Shown: positions 8,243 to 16,395 of the stretch, piece after piece
Position numbering within the stretch: the stretch's first letter is position 1
How the letters are laid out: each line of letters begins with the position of its first letter
Origin: Phenylobacterium deserti
GTDB lineage: Bacteria > Pseudomonadota > Alphaproteobacteria > Caulobacterales > Caulobacteraceae
Length of the DNA: 34,236 nucleotides
Assembly (NCBI GenBank): GCA_945883235.1
Contig: CAMCXF010000037.1
Location: 1-34,236, forward strand
Direction: 5' to 3'
Made by a program: the position numbers and the translations under genes
The notes under the pieces: generated by a model
Told to the model about the DNA's origin: nothing
The model's input: only the letters and a program-made list of their open reading frames with translations
Databases searched by the model: none

Positions 8243-8560
8243 GATGGTCGGGTCGTCGCCGTGCTCGACTGGGAAGACGCCGCTTGCGGATATCCTCAAT
8301 CGGATGTCGCCTGCACCCAGCTTGAGCTCAAGTATTTGTTCGACGACGAGCTAGTCGACCTCTTTCTGTCGACCTGTGCCGGCCATCTTTCAATCGACCC
8401 GCACCGGCTGGCCTTGTGGCAGATCTACGTGGCGTCAGCCGGGCAGCATTCGATGGCCAACTGGGGGCTCGAGCCCTCGCGAGAAGCCCACATGCGGCAG
8501 ATCGCGCTGGAGTACATTCGCGCTTCGGCGGTCGTGCTTGGCGTCGGGGCCTTGGGCTAG
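8243..8560 (+). pseudogene. APH-type phosphotransferase, 3' part after the TAA
   Basis: This continues the kinase frame without any shift. It starts with DGRVVAVLDWEDAACGYPQSDVA, which is the second metal-binding (DFG-equivalent, here LDWED) region that every APH-fold kinase needs just after the HGDxxxxN loop. It then gives the helical C-lobe and ends in TAG at 8558-8560. Any restart at 8261 lies inside the motif and would not yield a functional enzyme. The last 126 bp overlap the convergent multihaem cytochrome frame. Confidence 0.75.
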
Positions 8561-10429
8561 GCGCCCGCGCCGCGCCAGGGTCTGCGTCCACTTCAGCGTC
8601 TCAAGCGGCGGATGACCGGCAGGCGGGGTTGATTTCCCCGGGGCATGGAAGCTGTGGCACGTGGTGCAGTCGGCGTCGTCCGCCGCCTTGGTCTGAGCCT
8701 CGGTCTTGCCGTGGCAGCTGGCGCATTTGGCGATGTCGGGGATCAGGACGTCCGAGGTACGTTCTGACAGTTGGGCCTTGTGGCAATCCACGCATTCGAA
8801 CCCGCCAACCTTGGACTGCCCGGGCCCGCCGTGCTCGGGCACGCCATGATTGAAGGCCCCGCGAGGCAAGTAGCGTTGGGTGAGCTTGACGGGGGCCATC
8901 TGCACCGTGTCGCCAGCCCAGGTGATGGTGTGGCAGTCGTAACAGGCTCCGCCCTTTGAGAAGGTGGCGCGGTATGCACCGGCACTGTTGGCGGCAAAGG
9001 CCGTGGGCTGAATTGTGCCTGGTCGCAGGCGATCTGAGAGACTTGCGGCGGAAAGCGTTTTACCGCTCAGCGTATCGACGACTTTCTGGAGTTCGGCATG
9101 GGGTAGGGACTTCAGTCGGCCAGCGCCATCGCGGGCGAACGCCAGTGAGTGACAGCTGGCGCAGTCTCTTTCCATCTCGATGGGCTTGAAGCCTGAGCCT
9201 ACCGCGTCGGGCGTGTGGCAGGATGCGCACTCCAGCGCCGCACCATAGCCGCCCGCCTTGCCGAGCACGATGGCCTGCCGGGCGACACCGCCCAGCGGGT
9301 CCAGGTGCATCTTGTGTGGGAAGATCAGGCCGTTTCGCTCAAGCGGCAGGCCTTTCAGCTGCACGCGCTGGAACGTCGGTTTCGGGCCCGCCGCTGACGT
9401 CATGATCAGGGGCCGGAATGTCGGATGGCGGCCCCAGTCAGGCGTATCGATCAAATCTGTCTTGGTCAGCCGCATCTTGAGTTTGGTGTGGCAGCTCTCG
9501 CAATCCTGCACGACCACGAGGGTCGGTTTGTCTGACAGCGGGGCCTTCGGGTCCGGGCTGACGGTCTTTTCCGGTTTAGTGTGTTCCAGATGGCAGCTTG
9601 CGCAGCGGTCGGTGGGGTGATTGAGGGCGCGCTGGATCACCGCCCCCATTTTCGGGCCGAGGGCGTCGGGCAGGGGCGTGGCTGCCCGCAATTTGTCATG
9701 TGGCGCGTGTTCAGCGATCAGTCGCGGCTCGAACGGGCTTCCGCCGTCGCTTGAGCGTGCCAGAACCGTGGCATTCTCAACTGGGTCGGAGCCAGCCTTG
9801 TGGCAACTCAGGCAGGTCTCGTCGCGCACAGCCACGAACGCCTTGGCGTGGCAGGACTTGCAGTCATTCTCGAGAAACGCGTGGGCCTTGGAGAGTGGCC
9901 CCGACGACCATTGCTGGTCCGGATAGATCTTAGCCTGAGACAGCCAGACTGTCCCGATCAGAGGTACCAGCAGGCAAATCAGGAATATGCCCAGACCCAG
10001 ACCCCAGGCCATGTTGCGCCGACCGAACACCGGTGCTTTGAGCGAAAAGATACTCGGGCTCGGGTGGTGCTCATGCTCCTCGCGGGTGACGGTGATAACC
10101 GCGCCCTCGTCTTCACTCCCCTCGAACGCCAGCCGATAGTCCCCGAAGGCCGCCACGGGGCCGCCCGACACGCTGAAATCGACCCGTTGTGTTGATTGAC
10201 CGTTGAGCAGGAAGGGCGCGCCGCCGACGCTCTCTAGCCTGACCCTGCCAGGGCCAGTGAACCGTAGTTTGGCGTGGTGGGGATCCACGGAAAGATCAGT
10301 CAGCAGGATGTCGCTGTCGGTGGACCGCCCGATGGTCAGTTCGGGACCCGCGAGCGTGCGCTCGCGGATGATCGGGTCGCCGCCGGCGGCGCGCTGAGTG
10401 ATCAGCCTGAGATGGAATTCCTGAGTCAT
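8435..10429 (-). CDS. Membrane-anchored decaheme c-type cytochrome with N-terminal FHA domain
   Basis: The 664-residue protein has three parts. Residues 1-105 form an FHA domain (GRSTDSDILLTDLS, then DPHHAKL and FLLNG), which in other proteins binds phosphothreonine peptides. Residues 141-163 form one transmembrane helix. The remainder is periplasmic and holds ten CxxCH haem-attachment sites, at about residues 190, 206, 276, 310, 401, 423, 496, 546, 569 and 588. It would carry electrons in the periplasm with a cytoplasmic regulatory handle. The ATG at 10427-10429 was chosen over one 12 codons upstream because it lies 1 bp after the stop of the cytochrome b gene and starts the FHA fold directly. 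The last 40 or so residues after the final haem are antisense to the kinase remnant and are probably not ancestral. Partners are the two genes upstream. Confidence 0.88.
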   Translation of the reverse strand: MTQEFHLRLITQRAAGGDPIIRERTLAGPELTIGRSTDSDILLTDLSVDPHHAKLRFTGPGRVRLESVGGAPFLLNGQSTQRVDFSVSGGPVAAFGDYRLAFEGSEDEGAVITVTREEHEHHPSPSIFSLKAPVFGRRNMAWGLGLGIFLICLLVPLIGTVWLSQAKIYPDQQWSSGPLSKAHAFLENDCKSCHAKAFVAVRDETCLSCHKAGSDPVENATVLARSSDGGSPFEPRLIAEHAPHDKLRAATPLPDALGPKMGAVIQRALNHPTDRCASCHLEHTKPEKTVSPDPKAPLSDKPTLVVVQDCESCHTKLKMRLTKTDLIDTPDWGRHPTFRPLIMTSAAGPKPTFQRVQLKGLPLERNGLIFPHKMHLDPLGGVARQAIVLGKAGGYGAALECASCHTPDAVGSGFKPIEMERDCASCHSLAFARDGAGRLKSLPHAELQKVVDTLSGKTLSAASLSDRLRPGTIQPTAFAANSAGAYRATFSKGGACYDCHTITWAGDTVQMAPVKLTQRYLPRGAFNHGVPEHGGPGQSKVGGFECVDCHKAQLSERTSDVLIPDIAKCASCHGKTEAQTKAADDADCTTCHSFHAPGKSTPPAGHPPLETLKWTQTLARRGRLAQGPDAKHDRRSANVLQRDLPHVGFSRGLEPPVGHRMLPG

Positions 10430-10430
10430 A

Positions 10431-11303
10431 TCACCAGTATGCGAAAACGCTGACGATGTGCGCAATCAGCGCCGCCAGCAGGGCGAATGTTGCCGGGATG
10501 TGTACGAACAACCAGGCTTCCAGAAGCGCCGTTATGCGCATCTGCCGCCGGGCGAGCGCGAGCGCATCGGCCTTTTGGGTCATCAGGGTCTCGATTTTGG
10601 CGAGAATCTCGCTGTCAGGACCACTGTCGGGAAGATTTCGCAGGCTGCCCAGCGCCTGTTTGTTGGCGCAATGGCTGTAATTCCCTGTCAGACGCTGCCA
10701 GAAACCACCACCGATCTCGGTATCCTCGATCGAGTGACGGACGATGGCGGCACAGGCGCGATCCAGCGGCTGGGCGGCCTCCTGAAGCTGGGCGTCCAGG
10801 CTGGCGACATTGTCCAGCATCTGCCGGCGCGTCACCTCGCCGCGATTGGCGCTGAGGCGGTGGGGAAGGACCGAATAGGCCCAGATGCCCAGCCCGCCGG
10901 ACGCAATCACCAGCATCATCAGCCCGTACGCCAGGGTGTGGATGTTCCACCCAAACTGAAATCCCGTATGCAGGGTTGCCAGCACGGTCAGGGAGAGGCC
11001 CAGATAAACGTGAGCCGATACCCAGGCCTTCAGGGAATAGTGCCCGTCGCTGACCGCGCGCTTTCGAATGCCAAGGCACGCCAACCAGACAATCAAGCCG
11101 GCGCTGATCGTGCCGAGTGTATAGCCGATCCAGCTGCCGCCGTTGGGTGGTTCCGAAAGTTGCAGCGCGACAAAGAAGTAAACCCCGACAGCCGCAACGG
11201 ACAGACCCGTGGCGACGAACGCCCAACGGAATCCCTTGTGGCGCAGGAAACCCTCGTGCGTCCGCTGTCGAACTCTGCCTGATTGTCCCCCGGCCTGTGC
11301 CAC
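10431..11303 (-). CDS. Di-heme cytochrome b-like integral membrane protein
   Basis: The 290-residue protein has about five hydrophobic helices (about 27-48, 57-78, 92-112, 122-146 and 260-288) around a cytoplasmic or periplasmic helical segment at 150-250. Two helices each carry a pair of histidines exactly 14 residues apart: His98/His112 and His268/His282. This is the spacing seen in bis-haem four-helix cytochromes b, where one pair of histidines ligates each haem. No standard family name was recognised. The GTG start at 11301-11303 is 3 bp after the stop of the FAD/Fe-S protein, and the decaheme gene starts 1 bp after its stop, so the three are translationally coupled. The likely role is to pass electrons from the cytoplasmic Fe-S protein across the membrane to the periplasmic cytochrome. 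Confidence 0.75.
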   Translation of the reverse strand: MAQAGGQSGRVRQRTHEGFLRHKGFRWAFVATGLSVAAVGVYFFVALQLSEPPNGGSWIGYTLGTISAGLIVWLACLGIRKRAVSDGHYSLKAWVSAHVYLGLSLTVLATLHTGFQFGWNIHTLAYGLMMLVIASGGLGIWAYSVLPHRLSANRGEVTRRQMLDNVASLDAQLQEAAQPLDRACAAIVRHSIEDTEIGGGFWQRLTGNYSHCANKQALGSLRNLPDSGPDSEILAKIETLMTQKADALALARRQMRITALLEAWLFVHIPATFALLAALIAHIVSVFAYW

Positions 11304-11306
11304 GAC

Positions 11307-13763
11307 CTAGTTCGCGCCCCTGTCGATCCGGGCGACGGACAGAAAAGCGTCAGGCGAAACGCGAATCGCGGCCCCGGTCGGGCAAGCTCGAACACACGCG
11401 GGACCGCCGGATTTTCCTGAACACATGTCGCACTTAATGGCCAGTTTCGGCGATTCGCTACTTTGTTTGGCGGCGGCTTTCTTCCGCCATTCATAGTCGG
11501 GTTGGCCCGGCCCCGGCCCCATACCAAACAGCATCCACTTCATGAGGCTGGGCTTGGGCGGCGGCGGCTTGTCCATCTGGATCACTCCATAGGGACACGC
11601 GCGCTGGCAGTTGCCGCAGCCGATGCAGGCGTCGGAAATAAATACCTCGCCGTCGGGGCCGCGCCGGATGGCATTGGGCGGGCAGTCGCTCATGCAATGG
11701 GGATGTTCACAGTGTCGGCACGAAGTCGGCACATGGATGTCGGCGAAGGTAGTGCCGGCCTCGCGGTTTAGGCGTGACAGGCCGTCATGGCTGTCGGCGC
11801 AGGCTTTCTCGCAATTGTCGCAGCCGATGCAGAGGCTCTCGTCGATCAGCAACACGTCCGTCGCCTCGCCGATCCCCTGCTTGATCAGGAAGTTGGCGAC
11901 GGAGGAGTACATGTCGACGGCGCCAGCGAATTTGTCCTGCTGCGACTCGATGAAGGCGTTGATCTCGCGTCGGGCCTTCATCTCGCTGCGCATGCGTTTG
12001 TCGAGTTCAGGCTTGCGCTTGAGCAGTTCACGGAACGGCTCGGCGGGCAGTTTTACCACCGTCGAGCGGATCGCCGCCTTCACCGTCGTGGAGCGCGGCG
12101 AGCGCTCCATCATCGCCATCTCGCCCGAATAGGATCCGGCCGGCACGTAGGAAATGAACACTGGCCGGCCTGCCAGCGTCTTCTCGACGATCATGGAGCC
12201 TGAGCGAATGATGTAGAGGTCATCCGAGAGGTCGCCCTCGGTGATGATCGCTTCGCCGGGCTTCACATCCATGACCTGGGCACCGGCCAGGACCTCAGAG
12301 ATATCCGACGGCGTCAGGCCAGACTTGAAGATCTGCAGCACCTGACGCTCGGTGGTGATGCGGTTCACCGTCTCGCGGGATTCCGGCACCTGTGACATCA
12401 GTTTTAGGGCGGCCATACGGGGGATTTCGACGCAGATGCAGGCGTCGGCCGCGCGAATCGTCGCGCCGCGCCGGCGGCCGGAGATCAAGCCGACTTCGCC
12501 GAAGATCGAGCTCTCGCCGATCGGCACGGTGATGGCCGGATTTGTCGGATCGACCTCGACCTTGACGGAGCCCGACGCGATGCCGAACAGCGACGAGCCC
12601 TGCTCGTTGCGGGTGAAAATCGCATCGCCGGGTTTGTAGGCGCGGACTTCGGAATCCAGCAGAAACTCGCGCATCTGCAACGGCGACAGGCCATTCAGGA
12701 TCTCGACATGGCTGCGCAGGAACTCCAGCCACTCGGCGACCGATCGTGTGCCGGGCAAGCCCTTGAGCTTGTCTTTCAGCAACGGCTCGTCGGCGGCTTC
12801 GAGGCTGGTATTGCCGCTGATGAACTCGACGGCGTCGTAGCCTTGGTTCATGCAGTGCTTGATCAGAGGATATCCGGCCAGCGCCCCGATTACATATATG
12901 CCAGGCTTCGTCGTGCTCTCGAAGGTAGGCGTAAGGGTAGGAAAGGCAGTCCGGTCCGGACTGGCGAAGGCGACACCGGCGGCCTCGACGAATGCGCGCG
13001 GCGGCGCAGCGCCCATCCGGGCGATGATCCGGTCGCACTTGTACCGCGTCGAGCCCTGTGGCGTTTCGACGGTGATCCAGCCGGGTTCGACCAGGTTGGT
13101 GTTGGATTCGGTAAGGATGTTGATTCGCCCGGCGTCGCGTGCCGCCATCATCCCGTCAACGTTTGGCTTCTTGGCAGTGGGGAAGTCGGCACCGCGATTG
13201 AGCAGGGTGACCGTATTGTTCTGGCCCGCGTCGGCGATCAGGCCCATGGCGTTCTCAATGCCGGCATCACCGCCGCCAATGACAAAAATATGCTCGTCGG
13301 TGTACTCACCGGGATCGTCGAGCTGGTACTGGACGTGCGGCAGGTTGCCGCCGTCGCACCGCATCAGGTTCGGGTTTCCCTGTGTGCCGACGGCCAGAAT
13401 GATATTTTCGGCCTGAATCGGGTCGCCTTTTTTCAGTTCGATCGTGAAGGCACCCTTTTCGCCTGTGATCGCCTTGACGTCGGAATTGAACTGAACCTTG
13501 ACGCCGGCGGCTGACACATCCCTGTTCCACTGGTCGAGGATCTTCTCGCGCTTTCCGGCGTCGAATTCGGCATCGGCGCGCAGCACCAGCACGGATGGCG
13601 TCGCCATGACGTGCTTGCCCTTCTGGTAACGAAAGATCGTGTCCGAGAGGTGGTCGGTCTTTTCCAACAGGATATGAGACAGGCCCTTCTTCGCCGCGTG
13701 CGCAGCGGCGCTCAGCCCGGCTGGACCGGATCCAATGATCGCGATCTTGAAAATTTCCGCCAT
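11307..13763 (-). CDS. FAD-dependent oxidoreductase fused to two cyclic-nucleotide-binding domains and a four-cluster ferredoxin domain
   Basis: The 818-residue fusion has four blocks. Residues 1-320 are a pyridine-nucleotide/FAD oxidoreductase with GSGPAG at 11 and GGGDAG at 163; no CxxC redox disulfide is present, so it is not a thioredoxin reductase. Residues 355-465 and 475-590 are two cNMP-binding domains. Both keep the phosphate-binding cassette Glu and Arg (E423/R432 in FGEVGLISGRRRGAT; E548/R557 in SGEMAMMERSPRSTT). Residues 635-800 are a DmsB/HybA-like domain with 16 cysteines in four groups (645-655, 682-694, 713-723, 778-794), enough for four [4Fe-4S] clusters. It has no signal peptide, so it is cytoplasmic. 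It heads a three-gene operon with a cytochrome b and a decaheme cytochrome. It probably oxidises NAD(P)H under cyclic-nucleotide control; direction and donor are inferred. Confidence 0.88.
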   Translation of the reverse strand: MAEIFKIAIIGSGPAGLSAAAHAAKKGLSHILLEKTDHLSDTIFRYQKGKHVMATPSVLVLRADAEFDAGKREKILDQWNRDVSAAGVKVQFNSDVKAITGEKGAFTIELKKGDPIQAENIILAVGTQGNPNLMRCDGGNLPHVQYQLDDPGEYTDEHIFVIGGGDAGIENAMGLIADAGQNNTVTLLNRGADFPTAKKPNVDGMMAARDAGRINILTESNTNLVEPGWITVETPQGSTRYKCDRIIARMGAAPPRAFVEAAGVAFASPDRTAFPTLTPTFESTTKPGIYVIGALAGYPLIKHCMNQGYDAVEFISGNTSLEAADEPLLKDKLKGLPGTRSVAEWLEFLRSHVEILNGLSPLQMREFLLDSEVRAYKPGDAIFTRNEQGSSLFGIASGSVKVEVDPTNPAITVPIGESSIFGEVGLISGRRRGATIRAADACICVEIPRMAALKLMSQVPESRETVNRITTERQVLQIFKSGLTPSDISEVLAGAQVMDVKPGEAIITEGDLSDDLYIIRSGSMIVEKTLAGRPVFISYVPAGSYSGEMAMMERSPRSTTVKAAIRSTVVKLPAEPFRELLKRKPELDKRMRSEMKARREINAFIESQQDKFAGAVDMYSSVANFLIKQGIGEATDVLLIDESLCIGCDNCEKACADSHDGLSRLNREAGTTFADIHVPTSCRHCEHPHCMSDCPPNAIRRGPDGEVFISDACIGCGNCQRACPYGVIQMDKPPPPKPSLMKWMLFGMGPGPGQPDYEWRKKAAAKQSSESPKLAIKCDMCSGKSGGPACVRACPTGAAIRVSPDAFLSVARIDRGAN

Positions 13764-13894
13764 TACCTATGCCCCTGACGTCACGACCCTTGGTCGCTTC
13801 GCCCAATCCTCACCCCGGTTTGACACTTGCACCATTCCCGATCTTCAACGAACCCGCTACCACGTACTGCAGTTATCAGAGGAGCATAAAGTCC
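13764..13894. promoter_or_regulatory. Divergent promoter region between the redox operon and ccmF
   Basis: This 131-bp gap separates the divergent redox operon and ccm operon and must hold promoters for both. A perfect palindrome TGACGTCA lies at 13776-13783, 12 bp before the oxidoreductase start. A TTGACA box lies at 13820-13825 on the plus strand. No convincing -10 element was found at standard spacing. No canonical CRP (TGTGA-N6-TCACA) or FNR (TTGAT-N4-ATCAA) site is visible. Confidence 0.45.
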
Positions 13895-15865
13895 ATGTCG
13901 GCGGAAGTCGGGCAGTTTGCATTGATTCTCGCTCTACTTCTGGCACTCGTCCAGTCCGTAGCACCGTTGTGGGGCGCACACAGGGGTGATGGTGTCCTGA
14001 TGGCCGTCGGGAGGCAGGCCGCGATCCTTCAGGCGGCGTTCGTCACATTGGCTTTCGGGTGCCTGGCCTATGCGTTTGTAACCTGCGATTTTTCCGTGGC
14101 CTTGGTGGCCCAGCACAGCAACACGGCTCAGCCGACCCCCTATAGGTTTGCTGCGACCTGGGGTAACCACGAAGGCTCTATGCTGCTCTGGGTGTTGATC
14201 CTGGCCCTTTGTGGAGGGGTGCTGGCGGCGTTCGGGGGAACATTGCGCGAAACGCTGCAGGCTCGCGTGCTGGGTATCCAGGGGTTGCTGGCGGCCAGTT
14301 TCCATGGGTTCCTGCTATTCACGTCCAATCCGTTCCTTCGACTTGACCCAGCGCCGCTCGAGGGTCGAGAACTGAACCCGTTGCTGCAGGACCCGGGCCT
14401 CGTGCTTCACCCGCCGATTCTTTACGCGGGCTATGTCGGGTTTTCAGTCGCCTTCTGTTTTGCGGTCGCGGCCCTGATCGAGGGCCGCGTCGACGCGGCC
14501 TGGGCCCGCTGGGTCAGGCCGTGGGTGCTGGCGGCGTGGATTCCGCTGACATTGGGAATCACCTTGGGTAGTGCCTGGGCCTATTATGAACTGGGCTGGG
14601 GTGGCTGGTGGTTCTGGGACCCGGTCGAGAACGCGTCCCTGATGCCCTGGCTGCTGGGGACCGCGCTTTTGCACTCATCGCTGGTGCTGGAGCGTCGTGG
14701 CGCCTTGGTAAGTTGGACGATCCTGCTCTGCATCCTGACGTTTTCCCTCAGTCTCATCGGCACATTCCTGGTGCGCTCCGGAATTCTGACCAGCGTGCAC
14801 GCCTTTGCGGTTGATCCCGAGCGCGGTGTCTATGTGCTGGGTATCATCGCCCTGACCACCGGGATTTCGTTGTGCCTCTATGCGTGGCGCGCACCGGCGA
14901 TCCGCTCCGGCGCGCTGTTCCAGCCGCTCTCGCGTGAGGGCGGAATTACGCTCAACAATCTTTTCCTGACCGCACTTTGTGCGACGGTGTTTTTGGGCAC
15001 CTTCAGTCCTGTGTTCATAGAGATGGTGAACAACGACAAGATCTCGGTCGGGCCGCCCTACTACGCCAAGACGTTTGTGCCCCTGGCGATCCCCTTGATG
15101 GTTCTGGTGGTGCTGGGTCCGGTGTTGAACTGGAAGCGGGACGACTTGCGCGCCATGGGCAAGCGCCTCTGGGTGCCGGCTGTTCTGGCCCTGGTGGTCC
15201 TTGTCCTCGCGGTCATGTTCAATGGCCTGAAGGGCGTGCTGACAGCGGCGGGTCTCGGGCTCGCAGCCTGGCTGGTGGCAGGATCCGGACTTGTGCTGGC
15301 GCGACGCTGGTGGGCCGGGCGGGCCTATCTGGGACGGTCCGTCCGGACAACGCCTCGGGCGATGTACGGCTTGACCCTGGCTCACGCGGGCCTGGGTTTG
15401 CTGGTCCTGGGCATCACCGGCGTGACAGCCTGGGACAGCGACAAGGTCCTGAGCATGCGGCTGGGCGACACCGTCGCGTTTGCCGGTCGAACGCTGACGC
15501 TTAGCGCGTTCGAGACGGTCAAGGGCCCCAACTATGAAGCCCGGCAGGCCCGGTTCGAGGTGAGAGGGCAGGGCAAACCCTATCAGCTCTCCAGTGAGAA
15601 ACGGTTCTACGCCTCGGCCCAGAGCCAGACCACGGAAGCTGGCATTCGCGTGTCGCCGCTGGGCAATCTCTATGTTTCGGTCGGCGAGGAGTCGCCCAAC
15701 GGCGTGATCGTCAGGCTGTGGGATCATCCGCTGATTATCTGGATCTGGATCGGCGGGTTCACCATGGCGCTGGGCGGCGCCGTCTCGCTGAGTGACCGGC
15801 GCTTGCGTCTCGGTGCAGCAGTTCGCATCGCCCCCGCAGCGATCCCGACGGCTGCCGCTGAATGA
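13895..15865 (+). CDS. ccmF: Cytochrome c haem lyase subunit CcmF
   Basis: The 656-residue polytopic membrane protein is the core of the system I haem lyase, which attaches haem to apocytochromes in the periplasm. It has more than ten hydrophobic helices and the tryptophan-rich WWD haem-handling motif (GWGGWWFWDPVENASLMPW). The ATG at 13895 was chosen because it begins the typical N-terminus (MSAEVGQFALILALLLAL) and has AGAGGAG about 10 bp upstream; the frame extends 42 codons further upstream, but that stretch is unlike CcmF. Its stop overlaps the ccmG start (ATGA). ccmE and ccmABCD, which often lie nearby, are not in this window. It is divergent from a decaheme cytochrome operon, whose product needs this machinery ten times over. 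Confidence 0.93.
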   Translation: MSAEVGQFALILALLLALVQSVAPLWGAHRGDGVLMAVGRQAAILQAAFVTLAFGCLAYAFVTCDFSVALVAQHSNTAQPTPYRFAATWGNHEGSMLLWVLILALCGGVLAAFGGTLRETLQARVLGIQGLLAASFHGFLLFTSNPFLRLDPAPLEGRELNPLLQDPGLVLHPPILYAGYVGFSVAFCFAVAALIEGRVDAAWARWVRPWVLAAWIPLTLGITLGSAWAYYELGWGGWWFWDPVENASLMPWLLGTALLHSSLVLERRGALVSWTILLCILTFSLSLIGTFLVRSGILTSVHAFAVDPERGVYVLGIIALTTGISLCLYAWRAPAIRSGALFQPLSREGGITLNNLFLTALCATVFLGTFSPVFIEMVNNDKISVGPPYYAKTFVPLAIPLMVLVVLGPVLNWKRDDLRAMGKRLWVPAVLALVVLVLAVMFNGLKGVLTAAGLGLAAWLVAGSGLVLARRWWAGRAYLGRSVRTTPRAMYGLTLAHAGLGLLVLGITGVTAWDSDKVLSMRLGDTVAFAGRTLTLSAFETVKGPNYEARQARFEVRGQGKPYQLSSEKRFYASAQSQTTEAGIRVSPLGNLYVSVGEESPNGVIVRLWDHPLIIWIWIGGFTMALGGAVSLSDRRLRLGAAVRIAPAAIPTAAAE

Positions 15866-16395
15866 GACGGCTGTTATTCCTGGCACCCGTCGCAGTGCTT
15901 GTGCTGGTCCTGGTCGGGTTCTTTTTTGGGCTGAAGCGAGATCCCTCGCTCCTACCGTCGATGATGATTGGCAAAGCCGTGCCGGCGTTCAGTCTTCCAC
16001 CGGTCCGGCCAGAGGACCGTGGATTTGCGACGACCGACCTCGGCGGCGAGCCAATGCTCATCAACTATTACGCGTCGTGGTGCGCGGCCTGCCGGATCGA
16101 ACATCCTCTCCTGATGCAGTTGCGCGAGCAGGGTGTCATGCTGCACGGCATCGACTGGAAGGATAAGCCAGAGCTTGGGTACAAATGGATCTCTGAACGG
16201 GGCGACCCCTATGTGCGGGTCGGCAGTGACGAAAGCGGCAGGGCGGGTATCGACATGGGGGTATCTGCCGTTCCCGAGACCTTCGTGATCGATAGGCAGG
16301 GTCGCGTAAGATACCGGCATGTGGGTGCCGTGACGCGCGAGGTCTGGGAAACGACTTTGCAGCCCCTTATGGTGAAGCTGAGGTCTGAGTCATGA
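15862..16395 (+). CDS. ccmG: Thiol:disulfide interchange protein CcmG/DsbE
   Basis: The 177-residue protein has a single N-terminal membrane anchor (about 4-23) and a periplasmic thioredoxin fold. The active site is WCAAC (Cys74/Cys77) and the cis-proline loop is GVSAVPETFVID. It keeps the CxxCH cysteines of apocytochromes c reduced for haem attachment. The ATG overlaps the ccmF stop and the TGA overlaps the ccmH start, so translation is coupled. The inter-cysteine dipeptide is AA rather than the more frequent PT or VP, which should affect redox potential but not the assignment. Confidence 0.92.
   Translation: MRRLLFLAPVAVLVLVLVGFFFGLKRDPSLLPSMMIGKAVPAFSLPPVRPEDRGFATTDLGGEPMLINYYASWCAACRIEHPLLMQLREQGVMLHGIDWKDKPELGYKWISERGDPYVRVGSDESGRAGIDMGVSAVPETFVIDRQGRVRYRHVGAVTREVWETTLQPLMVKLRSES

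Noticed and set aside
13776..13783. TGACGTCA palindrome as a CRP/cAMP site
   Set aside because: It resembles the eukaryotic CRE, not the bacterial TGTGA-N6-TCACA site. It is kept only as an undefined palindrome.
13769..13894. 42-codon N-terminal extension of ccmF
   Set aside because: The extension is Pro-rich, lacks family resemblance, and the ATG at 13895 has a good ribosome binding site.
14675..15886. 403-codon minus-strand open frame
   Set aside because: It is antisense to ccmF, with low-complexity Arg/Gln/His-rich sequence and no motif.
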